DNA of 64,000 nt, taken from contig NZ_JAFIBI010000001.1 in assembly GCF_017832975.1 (NCBI RefSeq), positions 3,844,001-3,908,000 on the forward strand. The letters run 5' to 3'. A model generated the notes under the pieces. It ran no database searches, was not told where the DNA came from, and worked only from the letters and a program-made list of their open reading frames with translations. Within the stretch, counting starts at the first letter, position 1. The number at the start of each line of letters is the position of its first letter. Shown here in pieces: positions 57,201-64,000 of this stretch. Both the position numbers and the translations under genes were made by a program. This DNA comes from Arthrobacter sp. PvP023. Its GTDB lineage: Bacteria > Actinomycetota > Actinomycetes > Actinomycetales > Micrococcaceae.

Positions 57201-57712
57201 GAATCTAGCTCCTGGAGGGCGGATTCCGCGACGGCCGCGGGCAGAGCCTGCTGTTCTTCTTCCGATTGTTCCCGGTTCAGAGAAAACCGGTTCTGGTACT
57301 CGGTGAGAAGCGCAGCCAACTCGCTGTGAGTTTGGTCCAGCCCGATCACTTTGGCCAGCCGACCGGCGGTGTCCAGGGCACGGAAGGTATCGGCGTCGTC
57401 GAAGCTCTCATTGTGGGCCCAGCGGTTGCGTGCCTGACGCAGCTCGGAGGTGTGGCTGCGCGCATCATGCGGGAGGTTGAAGGGGTAGCCTAGGGACCCC
57501 ATGGATTCGGTCATAATGCGCATCTGCACGCTGAGATCCGTGGGGGCGTAGGTTTGCGCAGCGCGTCCGGCGTTCTCGTCCTTGTGCTGAAGGATCTTGG
57601 TCCAGACCACGCCCGGGGCTATCTCAGCGACCACTCCTGCGATGTAGGGCTCAAGGCCAACCGCCAAGGCGTCAAGGGCCCGGCCCACGTACTCGCGGTT
57701 GGACAGACTCAT
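51260..57712 (-). CDS. Giant HEPN-DUF4011-SF1 helicase-nuclease-like protein
   Basis: A 2150-aa multidomain protein. Residues 1-125 form an HEPN_Swt1-type domain with RNRWAH (R95-x4-H100), the RNase motif of HEPN proteins. Around 390-450 lies a transglutaminase-like segment (GTCLDTTLVLAAALEF, VEGHAFLGYW) with Cys and His. DUF4011 is marked by ALLDLSLRNRLINFTD (about 576). The UPF1-like SF1 helicase has Walker A LEGPPGTGKSQTITN (about 871), DEAS box FDEASQI (about 1494), VVGDSKQMPP, WHYRSQ (about 1574) and VAVTRAR (about 1749). An MTES_1575-like endonuclease segment follows at about 1827-1853, then DUF3320 at the C-terminus. Such helicases lie in defence islands; the role here is inferred. Confidence 0.85.
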   Translation of the reverse strand: MSLSNREYVGRALDALAVGLEPYIAGVVAEIAPGVVWTKILQHKDENAGRAAQTYAPTDLSVQMRIMTESMGSLGYPFNLPHDARSHTSELRQARNRWAHNESFDDADTFRALDTAGRLAKVIGLDQTHSELAALLTEYQNRFSLNREQSEEEQQALPAAVAESALQELDSSAEPGIHEPAASAPHVVVEVTTADALSYAMAHNGFRFVRQVKITNIGAEIRGAVVQVEASAQSGRISGDFQQYVDLAAGQTITLDDLNVPVQATTMYELADRQMGKVLVTVQSAGADAAVAELGRAETDLTLLPAQLWIAGRGLVSYEFLAAYVQPHHPSIAKLMSEAADILMQTTGSGSFDGYLEDGDRVDQIVFAIAQAMSARDIRYSMPPASWGLEGQQVRTPAQVLDDRLGTCLDTTLVLAAALEFCGIRPLLWLVEGHAFLGYWREEGSLSTAASDDVSELVSLVQRGFIGLVETTLLTGSQPISAAALRSSPLNRYVEGGNDEINAVTDIRRARLDGIYPLPARTTSDAGTYTVVNYVPETKTAPALPEKATSSGEPARTTSNVPPRVVQWKNALLDLSLRNRLINFTDTARFPLAVPTAWMGAFEDLISKGTSVSLLPSNQISAIHQERGIRFGRDLPQDELADLLSSKKAVFAEVSEDGYSAKMRGLAYKAKTQLEETGANNLYLAIGSLMWELDGRALRSPLVLVPVKLTSAGKNGLYRVTLDETGQSTPNYCLLEKLAQSHDLRIPGLAEPEEDGSGIDLDAAFAAVRAAVSAKGLAFRVENTVDLSMLQFAKFRLWKDLDENWKEFTANSLVKHLISTPTELYSDNVPVTPDVDLDALAAQCPIPADSSQLEAVASAVAGQTLVLEGPPGTGKSQTITNLLTRAIVDGKRVLFVAEKRAALDVVQKRLDDVGMGPFSLDLHDKGSKPAVVRAQIKHALELSLSANKQQLETASTDLASARRGLIRYAKNIHEENGAQLSLYSARTKALTYEPDHATVPLSPELTASLNDSTLASIRQVFRELPEFTDPVRPGPNHPWRFASVAGGEQQEKQLLALGRRLNEALNALRPTPGLPSVLDAAQTPADVGTLATLLQDRNVPLGTLDVVRSGDWSVNAEQLDKLVTAFASVQHPGLEHVAPEAMDLPLPEILGRAQQAAASGVWGRKKRLLAVAAELYPVLVSGAEVRHKELVPLLEKLVAVQHEVSGLRATRGSLPGLPADQQWNPLIPDAQADLRHRISWLRWAAQAVQPSPEPAVVSFQSELRTFLKDAPDVHQNVVGWLRELSQAWEEFLQIRGVGTADLRTWTGERGFLARWWETSVARRLDTAGSVPLTRWLELVRHVEPLRTAGLVDARSAILDGELDADDAAAAFERGLAEGSLAERRIATGFSDFDTMVHERTIERFTSRAETVRELLKTNLAAGVLHSRTVSSSSTSGRMGELQRQLTRQRGGMSVRKLMEHYADLITGIMPCTLVSPDSVARFFPAKAGLFDIVVFDEASQIRVADAVGAMGRGASVVVVGDSKQMPPTSFAEISSDAGSDGDAEISVVEDMESILSECVEARVPRQWLSWHYRSQDESLIAFSNQQYYDSKLSSFPGPSHGAANAGVRGHGVNFVRVDGQFHRSGPSKVLRTNPVEAAAVVAEIRRRFDADPAGTPSVGVVTFNLQQRALIEGLLRDTEEPRIVAALDEDAEGLFVKNLENVQGDERDVILFSTGFSKNDKGYLPLNFGPLNRSGGERRLNVAVTRARRQVIVFSSFNPADLRSEETSSVGIKHLRSYLDLAEQGTAALPYDGRRTASIDLHREEIADALRDRGFVVSSDVGLSDFKVDLSVASAEDPSRQLMAILMDGPAWAARRTAGDRDGLPRDVLTRMMRWPSVERVWLPAWLADSEAVLDRLELSLREAAEDASVEVVAEPETRVIAGPGIPDESHPTDADESLTDVSGTWPLFEEIRKPIASLSTERVDAGVQTYEPWTVQKFGTTDVLDSLNSRRSIVAVRDAIGVVVAAEGPVHQDRLAKLVCAAFGLNKVNGSRANSVLRLVDPSAHVIDDDGFVWDATVDRRTWSIFRPNGDDIVRKPEHISVVELRNAMVDIVSATGGIAVDELHRETIQTFGGKRRTAGITARLNEGLQHGVDTGHLELRGDTVRLVT

Positions 57713-58003
57713 CGGATTCCCCCATCTACGGCACCGGCATCAGCACCGTCATTCAGTCAATGCAACCAATCATGGCATCCGGCGCTGACAATCCTGCGTG
57801 TCTGCTGGTTCCGGCGCCGCTCAGCGGTCCGGAAAACCGGTAAGTTACGGCCCGGAACAATTGAACCGATAGTTTGCGGCCCTTTCGGCCCTCCCGACGC
57901 TGCGGACACGGAGAAAGAGCCGTCCGGCCGGCGCAGCGAGCTTTGACCGCGGACGACGCCGTTCGGCAGGACCGGTGGGGCTGCGACCAAGTGGACTTCC
58001 GGC

Positions 58004-58693
58004 TTACTGTGCGATCCGCCCTTGAAGTTCTTCGTCGATCCTACGATTGCGTGCAGAGATGAAAGCGTTGCTAAGCCGTAAATACTCGAGGTATTCGTCA
58101 CGGTCCTTCGGAACGGCTGGTGTGCTGAAGTCGGCGAACGGGTGGAAGAACCGGATTGTCTCGGCGTCATCCTCCACGAGGTCTTCCAGTAAGAAGAATT
58201 TGACGTACCCGGCGAAATCCCCGAACAGTGCGAAGAAGTCCGCATACCTGAGCAGGACCGCTGCGAGGGGGCTCGGCTCACCGAGATAGTGGCGGCGGAT
58301 GCACTCAAGAGTCAGGTCGAAGCGATCGGCGATCCTGGGATGGAGTCCGCGTGCACCATTGATCGTCGGTTTTCTGCCGACCCTGTTGCCTGGAAACACG
58401 AGCGTGCTTCCGGGGGTGTAGCCGCGGTACTTGGGTAGGTCGTCTTCCGGTATGTCACGGATGACGTTCCGAGCCTTCTTTCGCAGCCTGGTGGTGATGG
58501 CGTCGCTGGCGAGGAAGTAAACACCGGACGAGGATCGGTGCACGAGGTACGCGCGGGGTTCCATAGTCAGGTGGAAGTGCTGGCCGGTGGGCAACTCCTT
58601 GCTCCACAGCAGCTGGTGGTACTTCCGTAGGGCGGGGCTGAAGGAGTCAGGGTCCTTGCCGTCCGGGGTATCGGAGTGGAAGTCGAAGGTCAT
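58004..58693 (-). CDS. DUF6994-type protein
   Basis: A 229-aa protein beginning MTFDFHSDTPDGKDPDSFSP, a start typical of the DUF6994 family as I recall it; the SPALRKYHQLLWSKELPTGQ, YLVHRSSSGVYFLASDAI and NGARGLHPRIADRFDLTLEC segments look well conserved. No membrane segment or known catalytic motif. GAAGGAC precedes the ATG. Function unknown. It is separated from the giant helicase by a 291-nt stretch in which I see nothing. The defence-island setting suggests, but does not show, a link to it. Confidence 0.7.
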   Translation of the reverse strand: MTFDFHSDTPDGKDPDSFSPALRKYHQLLWSKELPTGQHFHLTMEPRAYLVHRSSSGVYFLASDAITTRLRKKARNVIRDIPEDDLPKYRGYTPGSTLVFPGNRVGRKPTINGARGLHPRIADRFDLTLECIRRHYLGEPSPLAAVLLRYADFFALFGDFAGYVKFFLLEDLVEDDAETIRFFHPFADFSTPAVPKDRDEYLEYLRLSNAFISARNRRIDEELQGRIAQ

Positions 58694-59067
58694 CGGTGTC
58701 CTTCGAATTCGATGTGGATTCCACGGCTGTGACTTTCACCAGTCTGGGCGTGCCGTGGTTGCTTCGCGTGCCTGGCGGCCACTTCAGTAGGCGCTATATG
58801 AGCAAGCGCCGGCAGTAACCTTTTGTACTTCACTGTTGGAGACCCCCAAATCGTGCATCGTGCGCGTAGTGCGTGAATCGTCTCATGCGAACCCACTGGC
58901 AAAACCGGTCTTGATGCAATGCTTCCGGGTTCCTGCGCTAATGCTGAGAAGTAACCACTGGGACCGTGCAAACGTTGGCCTGATTGTCCGACCAAGGGCA
59001 GGCGTGGAGGGACGACGGCGGCACTCGCCTCCCGCCGTCGTCCTTCCAGATGCCCGCCCACCAGAAC
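58694..59067. other. Gene-free stretch
   Basis: No convincing coding frame, RNA gene or operator seen. Frames on both strands lack ribosome sites and have no recognisable motifs. Probably the decayed flank of the dehydrogenase remnant next to it. Confidence 0.6.
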
Positions 59068-59180
59068 CTACGGGTGCACCAGCACCCTTAACCGCGGCGT
59101 CCTTGGGGTTGATGAGGGTATCGAAGCCGTGCTCCACCAGGTCCTCCAGCTGGATCCGGCCCGTGATGCGCGTCCACCGG
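59068..59180 (-). pseudogene. C-terminal remnant of a medium-chain alcohol dehydrogenase
   Basis: On the minus strand the text TGRIQLEDLVEHGFDTLINP followed by KDAAVK is the style of the C-terminus of zinc-dependent medium-chain dehydrogenases. After AAVK one extra G in a GGG run breaks the frame; removing it gives VLVHP and a TAG stop at 59068-59070, an ordinary end for that family. Nothing upstream matches the catalytic or Rossmann parts, so only about 35 residues remain. A relic of a deletion, likely from insertion of island genes. Confidence 0.45.
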
Positions 59181-59240
59181 AATCTTCTCGCTCAGCCCTC
59201 CCCCGCCGCCAGCCAGGTCACCGCGTCGACGGCTCCGTGG

Positions 59241-59978
59241 TCAGGGTACTCCCGCTGCTGCTTCAGCCGCCGCCAAGGCCTGGGAAAACCTGTCCACCGC
59301 GAGCTTGTACTCGCCCGGGTTACCAGCGGTTCTCTCGTGGTCGGCGGCGCGCATGGCCCTGAGCATGGCCGAAGTGGCCGGAAGGGACGTATCTGACATC
59401 GCGGGATAGTCGAACTGCAGCTGCGGGTCCACCTCATAGGTGAGCCACCGCCGCTTCAGCAGATCGTGGCGGTCCGCGGTCCTTCCGTATTCCTTCAGAT
59501 CCGCCAGGGAAAAATCCGCCAGCAACACGCCGTCCACGCCCGCGGCCTGCGACGCTGTTCGGACTGCCTCACGCTGGCGGCCCAGGGCGTCCTCGGTCCC
59601 CAGAGCCAATGGTGTCACGCCCTTTTGGGCGAATTCTGCGTTGAATTGGTAGGCCCGGATCTCCGCCGGGGTCATAAAGTCCAGGTCGGCCGGGGATTTC
59701 TTGGCGAACTCCCTGACGCCGTAGGGGCTCGCGACACTGCTGCGGGGCACCGGGTAAAAGTACCTTCCGCCGAAAAACCCCGCCACCGTTGCAATCCAGA
59801 AAACAAGGTCGGGAGCATCGACCGACACTGCCCCGACCGCTGCGCCCACCGTGCATGCCGCGTGGCCGGTTGTGAAGAGAATTTTGGTCCGGCCCAGCCG
59901 GTGTACACGGCGGGGACGGTCCAGTTGTTTCTCATGGATATTCTTGAGCCCCAATGCCCAATCACTGGCGTTGCCCAC
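59241..59978 (-). CDS. Hypothetical protein with N-terminal membrane segments
   Basis: A 245-aa protein; family not recognised. Charged N-terminus (ASDWALGLKNIHEKQLDRPR, RVHRLGRTK), then two short hydrophobic stretches (HAACTVGAAVGAVSV, LVFWIATVAGFFGG), then a cytoplasmic helical domain (KSPADLDFMTPAEIRAYQFN, REAVRTASQAAGVDGVLLAD) ending in Ala-rich helices. GTG start with GAGGAG about 8 nt upstream. At the 3' end a CCC run sits at the stop: with one C fewer the frame would continue DHGAVDAVTWLAAGEG to a second stop at 59192, so a frameshifted tail is possible. Confidence 0.65.
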   Translation of the reverse strand: MGNASDWALGLKNIHEKQLDRPRRVHRLGRTKILFTTGHAACTVGAAVGAVSVDAPDLVFWIATVAGFFGGRYFYPVPRSSVASPYGVREFAKKSPADLDFMTPAEIRAYQFNAEFAQKGVTPLALGTEDALGRQREAVRTASQAAGVDGVLLADFSLADLKEYGRTADRHDLLKRRWLTYEVDPQLQFDYPAMSDTSLPATSAMLRAMRAADHERTAGNPGEYKLAVDRFSQALAAAEAAAGVP

Positions 59979-60119
59979 CAGTCACGCTCCTCAGTAATTC
60001 CGGACGGCGCCTCCACCGTCAACTCGGACACCGGTGACGTGCTGCTGTGCGGCCCGCCGCGGTCAACCTGAACACCGGTGTAGGACTTGACCGTGTACGG
60101 TCCCCCCTCGCCAACAATA

Positions 60120-60889
60120 CCTCCGCGGGCTGCCCCGACGGGCTTGAGTCCAGATCCAGGACGAGGCGTGCCCTGCGCCGCGCCCACGAACTGGTCATTT
60201 CCAGTGTCCCGCGCCCGGAGAGCCCCACCGGCCTGGCGCATTCGTGGCGCCGCTCCATGGCCTGGGTATCAGCCCGGATCAGCACAACCCGCGGCACCTG
60301 CACGACGTCGCCGACGTCCTGGAGCAGCGGCGGGAGCACCGGCTGCAGCAGGTCATGCCGGCGCTCCACGACCTGCTGGCCGACGATTCCACTTCCGGCC
60401 GGCACCTGCTGGTGCTGACCGACGCCCACGGCGAGATCCTGTGGCGGGTGGGCAGCGCGGACGTGATGCGGCGGGCGGACCGGCTGGAGTTCGCCGAAGG
60501 GGCGGACTGGTCCGAGGCCGGCATCGGCACCAACGCCATCAGCGAGGCGCTGGTCACCGGCCGGCCGGTGCAGCTGTTCTCCGCCGGGCACCTAGTCCGC
60601 ACACCACGAGTGGGCCTGTACGGCGGCGCCCATCACGGACCCGGCCACGGGCCGGCTGCTGGGCCGGCCGTTGGGCGTGCTCGACGTCTCCGGTCCGCTT
60701 AACACCCTCAGCATGGACACACTGCGGATGGTGCGTTGCGCTGTCCGGGTGGCGGAAGCCTTGCTGGGAACGCCCGACGGCGGGATGGCCGTGGGTGCCG
60801 CTTTTCCCGTTCGCGCGTCCCGGCAGGCTGTCCGGCGGCCGGCTGTTGCGGTGGAGTCGCCGGAGAGTTGCGTGGACGTGAACGCCTGA
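60120..60889 (+). pseudogene. GAF-domain transcriptional regulator, broken by two frameshifts
   Basis: Three successive frames join into one actinobacterial GAF regulator: RRALRRAHELVISSVPRPES then GLAHSWRRSMA; LGISPDQHNPRHLHDVADVL, VLTDAHGEILWRVGSADVMR, ADWSEAGIGTNAISEALVTG and RPVQLFSAGHLVRT; then TAAPITDPATGRLLGRPLGV with LDVSGPLNTLSMDTLRMVRC. The first break (near 60260) looks like loss of one C, the second (near 60600) loss of two bases in an ACACAC run. The C-terminal DNA-binding half is not recognisable, and 60890-61167 holds nothing I can name. Clearly non-functional. Confidence 0.75.
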
Positions 60890-61167
60890 AGTTTCTGCTA
60901 CGTTTCAGCCGCGACGTGAATCCAAGATCACCAGGACGTGCTCCCCGCCGAGTTCCGCATCCTCGACAACATGAGGACGTCGGTCTCCTCGTCACCACGA
61001 AGACCTCTTCTCGATCCAGGGCGCGATGCCGGGGCTGGTGGCGCGGTAGAGTCCCTCAGTATTAGGGCTTTTCGAAGCGCGCCGCTATTGTTTCGTCAGC
61101 TGCAGCTGGCTTTAGGCGACAACCGGTCCATAATCTGGGCTATGACAAACGGGCGGCCGTATTCGCG

Positions 61168-61198
61168 TTGACACTGCCATGCGGGCCTACTTTATATT
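61168..61198 (+). promoter_or_regulatory. Probable sigma-A promoter of the PLD-SNF2 helicase gene
   Basis: TTGACA (61168-61173) is a perfect -35 and TATATT (61193-61198) a 5/6 match to -10; the 19-nt spacer is longer than ideal. Transcription would start near 61205, giving a leader of about 60 nt before the GTG at 61266. Confidence 0.55.
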
Positions 61199-61265
61199 GA
61201 CGGATGACGGCTGCCTCGTCGACCATGCCGATGCTAGTCCGCATTACGTGGTAAATTTCGGCTGA

Positions 61266-64000
61266 GTGAGCCCTGAACTAGCAGAGGTTCTTGATTCCGC
61301 CGGGGGGCTCGTGAAGATCATCGACAACGTCAACGACCTGCTAGGTGACGATCTCAAGGCCGAGGTCACATCCGGGTCCAAGGTGCGCATTGCCGCTTCG
61401 ACCTTCTCGATCTTCGCTTTCGAGGCTCTTCGCAAAGAACTCGAGCAAGTCAATGAGCTGGAGTTCATTTTCACTTCGCCATCATTCTTGACGACTCAGG
61501 TCACCGGCAAACTCCCCAAAGAGCGGCGCGAGTTCTTCATTCCCGCCGACGGTCGAGCTGAGTCGAACCTGCACGGCTCCGAATTCGAGGTTCGGCTCAG
61601 GAACAAGCTCACCCAGCGAGCAATCGCGAAGGAGTGCGCCGACTGGGTGCGCCGCAAGGTCACCTTCCGGTCAAACGCTACTGGAAACCCGATGCAGCAG
61701 TTCGCTGTCGTCGACGACAAAGCCGCGTACATGCCGCTCCAGGGCTTCACCACCGCCGACCTTGGCTACGAGCGCGGCAACGCGGTCTCGAACATGGTGC
61801 AGCGCATCGACGAGGCCCCGATGACGGCGCAGTACATCCAGCTGTTCGACCAAATCTGGCACAACTCGGAACAGCTCGACGACGTCACCTTGGCGGTTTA
61901 CGACCATATCGCCAGCGTGTACGAAGAGAACTCCCCCGCGCGCATATATTTCTTGATTCTCTACAACTTGTTCGCAGAGTTCCTCGATGAGATCAACGAG
62001 GACGTGTTGCCGAACGACCGCACCGGTTACCAGGAAACGAAGGTCTGGCAGAGTCTCTACAACTTCCAGCGCGACGCGGCGACGGGGATCATCAACAAGC
62101 TGGAGACCTACAACGGCTGCATCCTCGCCGACAGCGTCGGCCTGGGCAAAACGTTTACCGCTTTAGCGGTGATCAAGTACTACGAGCTGCGCAACAAGTC
62201 CGTGCTAGTGCTCTGCCCGAAGAAGCTCGCGGAGAACTGGACGAACTACAACGCCAATCTCACGACTAACATCTTTGCCGAAGACCGGTTTAACTACGAC
62301 GTCCTCGCCCATACCGACCTCTCGCGCACCGGCGGCGAGTCTCTGGGCTTACGACTTGACCGGATCAACTGGGGCAACTACGACCTGGTCGTCATCGACG
62401 AGTCACACAACTTCCGCAACGCCGACTACGCCGAGGAGAAAGAGTCCCGCTACCAGCGGCTAATGCGGCGGGTCATCCGCGAAGGCGTGAAGACCAAGGT
62501 GCTGATGCTGTCGGCGACCCCGGTGAACAACCGATTCAACGACCTGAAGAATCAACTGCAGCTCGCCTACGAGGGTGAGTCGAAGAACCTTGCCCAACAC
62601 TTGAACATCTCGACATCGGTCGAGAAAGTCTTCAGCGACGCCCAACGCGTCTTCAACGAGTGGTCCAAGCTCTCCCCGGAGGACCGCACAAGCGAGCGTA
62701 TCCTTCAGATGCTCGACTTCGACTTCTTCGAACTCCTCGATTCCGTGACGATCGCTCGATCACGCAAGCATATCCAAGCGTTTTACGACACTACAGAGAT
62801 TGGTGCATTCCCCGAAAGGCTGGCACCAAGGTCAGTCCGTGAACCACTGACCGACCTGGTGGAAACACCGAGCTTCAATGACATCTTCGAGCAGCTCCAG
62901 GCCCTCACCCTCGCCGTCTACACTCCGCTGGCTTACGTTTTTCCTAGCAGGATCAGCAAGTACGAGGACCTCTACAACGTCACTGCAGGCAGCGCCCGTT
63001 CTAACCTCGGCCAGCGGGGGCGCGAGCAGGGTCTGAAGAAGCTCATGACCGTGAACCTCCTTAAGCGGCTGGAGAGCTCGGTTGATGCATTCCGGCTAAC
63101 GCTGGCGAAGATCGAGGGCTCCGTAAACCGGACCCTGCAGCGCCTTGACTCCCATGCAGGCCCGCTCACGGAAGTGAGCGCTGACCTAGCGGGTCTCGAC
63201 CTTGATGTGGATGACGAAGACGACGCGAACGTCGAGGCGCTCTCGTTCGGCGAGAAGATCAAGATCGACCTCGACGATCTCGACATCGAGTCCTGGCAGC
63301 GCGACCTGTGGAACGACCGCGAGACTCTGCGCGAGCTGCTCGACGAGATGCGCAAGGTCGTCCCGGCCCACGACTTGAAGCTGCAGAGGCTCAAACAGCT
63401 CATCACCGACAAGGCCGCACATCCAATCAATGCGGGTAACCGCAAGGTGCTGGTTTTCTCCGCTTTTGCTGACACCGCCAACTATCTCTACCGCGAACTT
63501 GCCCCTACCCTTCAGAAGGCTGGGCTCGAGGCCGCCGTAATTACGGGCGGAAGCCACGGCTCTAAGACGAGCTTGGGTACCGGGTTCGACTTCCAGCAGG
63601 TGATGGCGCTGTTCTCCCCGCGCTCGAAGCAGCGTCACCTGACCATGCCGAAAGAGACGCGCGAGCTGGATGTGCTCATCGGCACTGACGTGATCAGTGA
63701 GGGCCAGAACCTTCAGGACTGTGATTACCTGATCAACTACGACATCCACTGGAACCCGGTCCGAATCATCCAGCGCTTTGGCCGTATCGACCGCATCGGC
63801 TCTATCAACGCTCATATTCAGCTGGTGAACTTCTGGCCCGACATCTCCCTCGACGAGTACATCAACCTCAAAGAACGCGTCGAAAACCGCATGGTCATCG
63901 CCGACCTCGCGGGCACCGCGAACGACAACGTCCTCACTCTCGAAGACTCCGACGCCGCGTTCCGCAAAGAACAGCTCCGCAAGCTCCAGGACGAGGTCAT
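61266..64000 (+). CDS. PLD-like/SNF2-family helicase (3' end outside window)
   Basis: The frame is open from GTG 61266 to the window end (911 codons seen), with a TGA directly upstream. The first 150 residues resemble a phospholipase-D-like domain (VRIAASTFSIFAFEALRKEL, LEFIFTSPSF). SF2/SNF2 helicase motifs follow: Walker A LADSVGLGKTFTALA (about 290), DESH box VVIDESHNFRN (about 378), LSATPVNNRF (about 415), then C-terminal motifs VLVFSAFADTANYLY, LIGTDVISEGQNL (about 808) and QRFGRIDRIGS (about 836). Acidic insert LDVDDEDDANVEA precedes the second lobe. No frameshift seen. Such helicases work with methylases or nucleases in restriction-like systems; the partners would lie beyond the window. 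Confidence 0.9.
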   Translation, partial: MSPELAEVLDSAGGLVKIIDNVNDLLGDDLKAEVTSGSKVRIAASTFSIFAFEALRKELEQVNELEFIFTSPSFLTTQVTGKLPKERREFFIPADGRAESNLHGSEFEVRLRNKLTQRAIAKECADWVRRKVTFRSNATGNPMQQFAVVDDKAAYMPLQGFTTADLGYERGNAVSNMVQRIDEAPMTAQYIQLFDQIWHNSEQLDDVTLAVYDHIASVYEENSPARIYFLILYNLFAEFLDEINEDVLPNDRTGYQETKVWQSLYNFQRDAATGIINKLETYNGCILADSVGLGKTFTALAVIKYYELRNKSVLVLCPKKLAENWTNYNANLTTNIFAEDRFNYDVLAHTDLSRTGGESLGLRLDRINWGNYDLVVIDESHNFRNADYAEEKESRYQRLMRRVIREGVKTKVLMLSATPVNNRFNDLKNQLQLAYEGESKNLAQHLNISTSVEKVFSDAQRVFNEWSKLSPEDRTSERILQMLDFDFFELLDSVTIARSRKHIQAFYDTTEIGAFPERLAPRSVREPLTDLVETPSFNDIFEQLQALTLAVYTPLAYVFPSRISKYEDLYNVTAGSARSNLGQRGREQGLKKLMTVNLLKRLESSVDAFRLTLAKIEGSVNRTLQRLDSHAGPLTEVSADLAGLDLDVDDEDDANVEALSFGEKIKIDLDDLDIESWQRDLWNDRETLRELLDEMRKVVPAHDLKLQRLKQLITDKAAHPINAGNRKVLVFSAFADTANYLYRELAPTLQKAGLEAAVITGGSHGSKTSLGTGFDFQQVMALFSPRSKQRHLTMPKETRELDVLIGTDVISEGQNLQDCDYLINYDIHWNPVRIIQRFGRIDRIGSINAHIQLVNFWPDISLDEYINLKERVENRMVIADLAGTANDNVLTLEDSDAAFRKEQLRKLQDEV

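Noticed and set aside
57713..58003. Small gene between the giant helicase and the DUF6994-type gene
   Set aside because: A minus-strand frame crosses it but lacks a ribosome site and overlaps the DUF6994-type gene out of frame.
61179..61265. 28-aa frame directly before the helicase start
   Set aside because: It overlaps the -10 element of the probable promoter, so its ATG would not be on the transcript.
41254..64000. Integrase, transposase or attachment sites bounding the defence island
   Set aside because: No recombinase gene, IS ends or tRNA-linked direct repeats were recognised; the right boundary is outside the window.

Overview
The window looks like chromosome of a high-GC actinobacterium, most likely Micrococcaceae (Arthrobacter or Pseudarthrobacter type). 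This is inferred from an rRNA operon with a roughly 3.1 kb 23S gene and no tRNA in the 16S-23S spacer, GTG and TTG starts, Tat-type lipoprotein signals, BTAD and MmyB-type regulators, and a dispersed repeat around the core TTGAGCCTGTCGA. No species call is possible from this sequence alone.

Layout. 1-2.65 kb: 3' part of a PAS-GGDEF-EAL protein and an SDR. 2.75-3.09 kb: two short tandem arrays with a shared GAGAGAG core. 3.14-9.1 kb: a complete rrn operon on the minus strand (16S-23S-5S, terminator, boxA-like elements in leader and spacer). 9.3-28.6 kb: ordinary accessory chromosome, including SDR, ZIP transporter, class B flavin monooxygenase, an MmyB-type regulator divergent from an MFS pump with a perfect 27-nt palindrome between them, VOC protein, secreted protein, methyltransferase, Gfo/Idh/MocA enzyme, PhoD phosphatase, DUF1905 protein, a 53-aa small protein divergent from a BTAD/TPR regulator, cold shock protein, FHA membrane protein, subtilase, epoxide-hydrolase-like enzyme, GerMN lipoprotein and a small membrane protein. 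28.7-28.9 kb: a third array of the GAGAGAG family.

28.9-41.3 kb is a catabolic locus. A nine-gene minus-strand operon encodes a Dpp/Opp-type ABC importer, an aldo/keto reductase, an HpcH/HpaI aldolase, a cytoplasmic BNR (sialidase-fold) protein and an SDR. Divergent from it are an in-frame fusion of a four-carbon acid sugar kinase (DUF1537) with a PdxA2-type dehydrogenase, and a DeoR-type regulator. Three copies of a 15-nt near-palindrome, GCGCRAWWYGCGCAA, sit in the divergent promoter and inside the fusion gene. I infer import and breakdown of an acidic sugar or its conjugate under control of the DeoR protein.

41.3-64 kb is a defence island. It holds a decayed HicB-like antitoxin, a complete type I Wadjet operon (jetABCD), a DUF4230-like membrane protein, a serine hydrolase carrying a glycine-rich hydrophobic block, a 2150-residue fusion (HEPN_Swt1, transglutaminase-like, DUF4011, SF1 helicase, endonuclease-like, DUF3320), a DUF6994-type protein, gene debris (alcohol dehydrogenase tail, doubly frameshifted GAF regulator) and the start of a PLD-like/SNF2 helicase that runs off the window. 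The best candidates for undescribed biology are the giant HEPN-helicase, the hydrolase/DUF4230 pair beside Wadjet, the acid-sugar locus with its operator set, and the GAGAGAG arrays.
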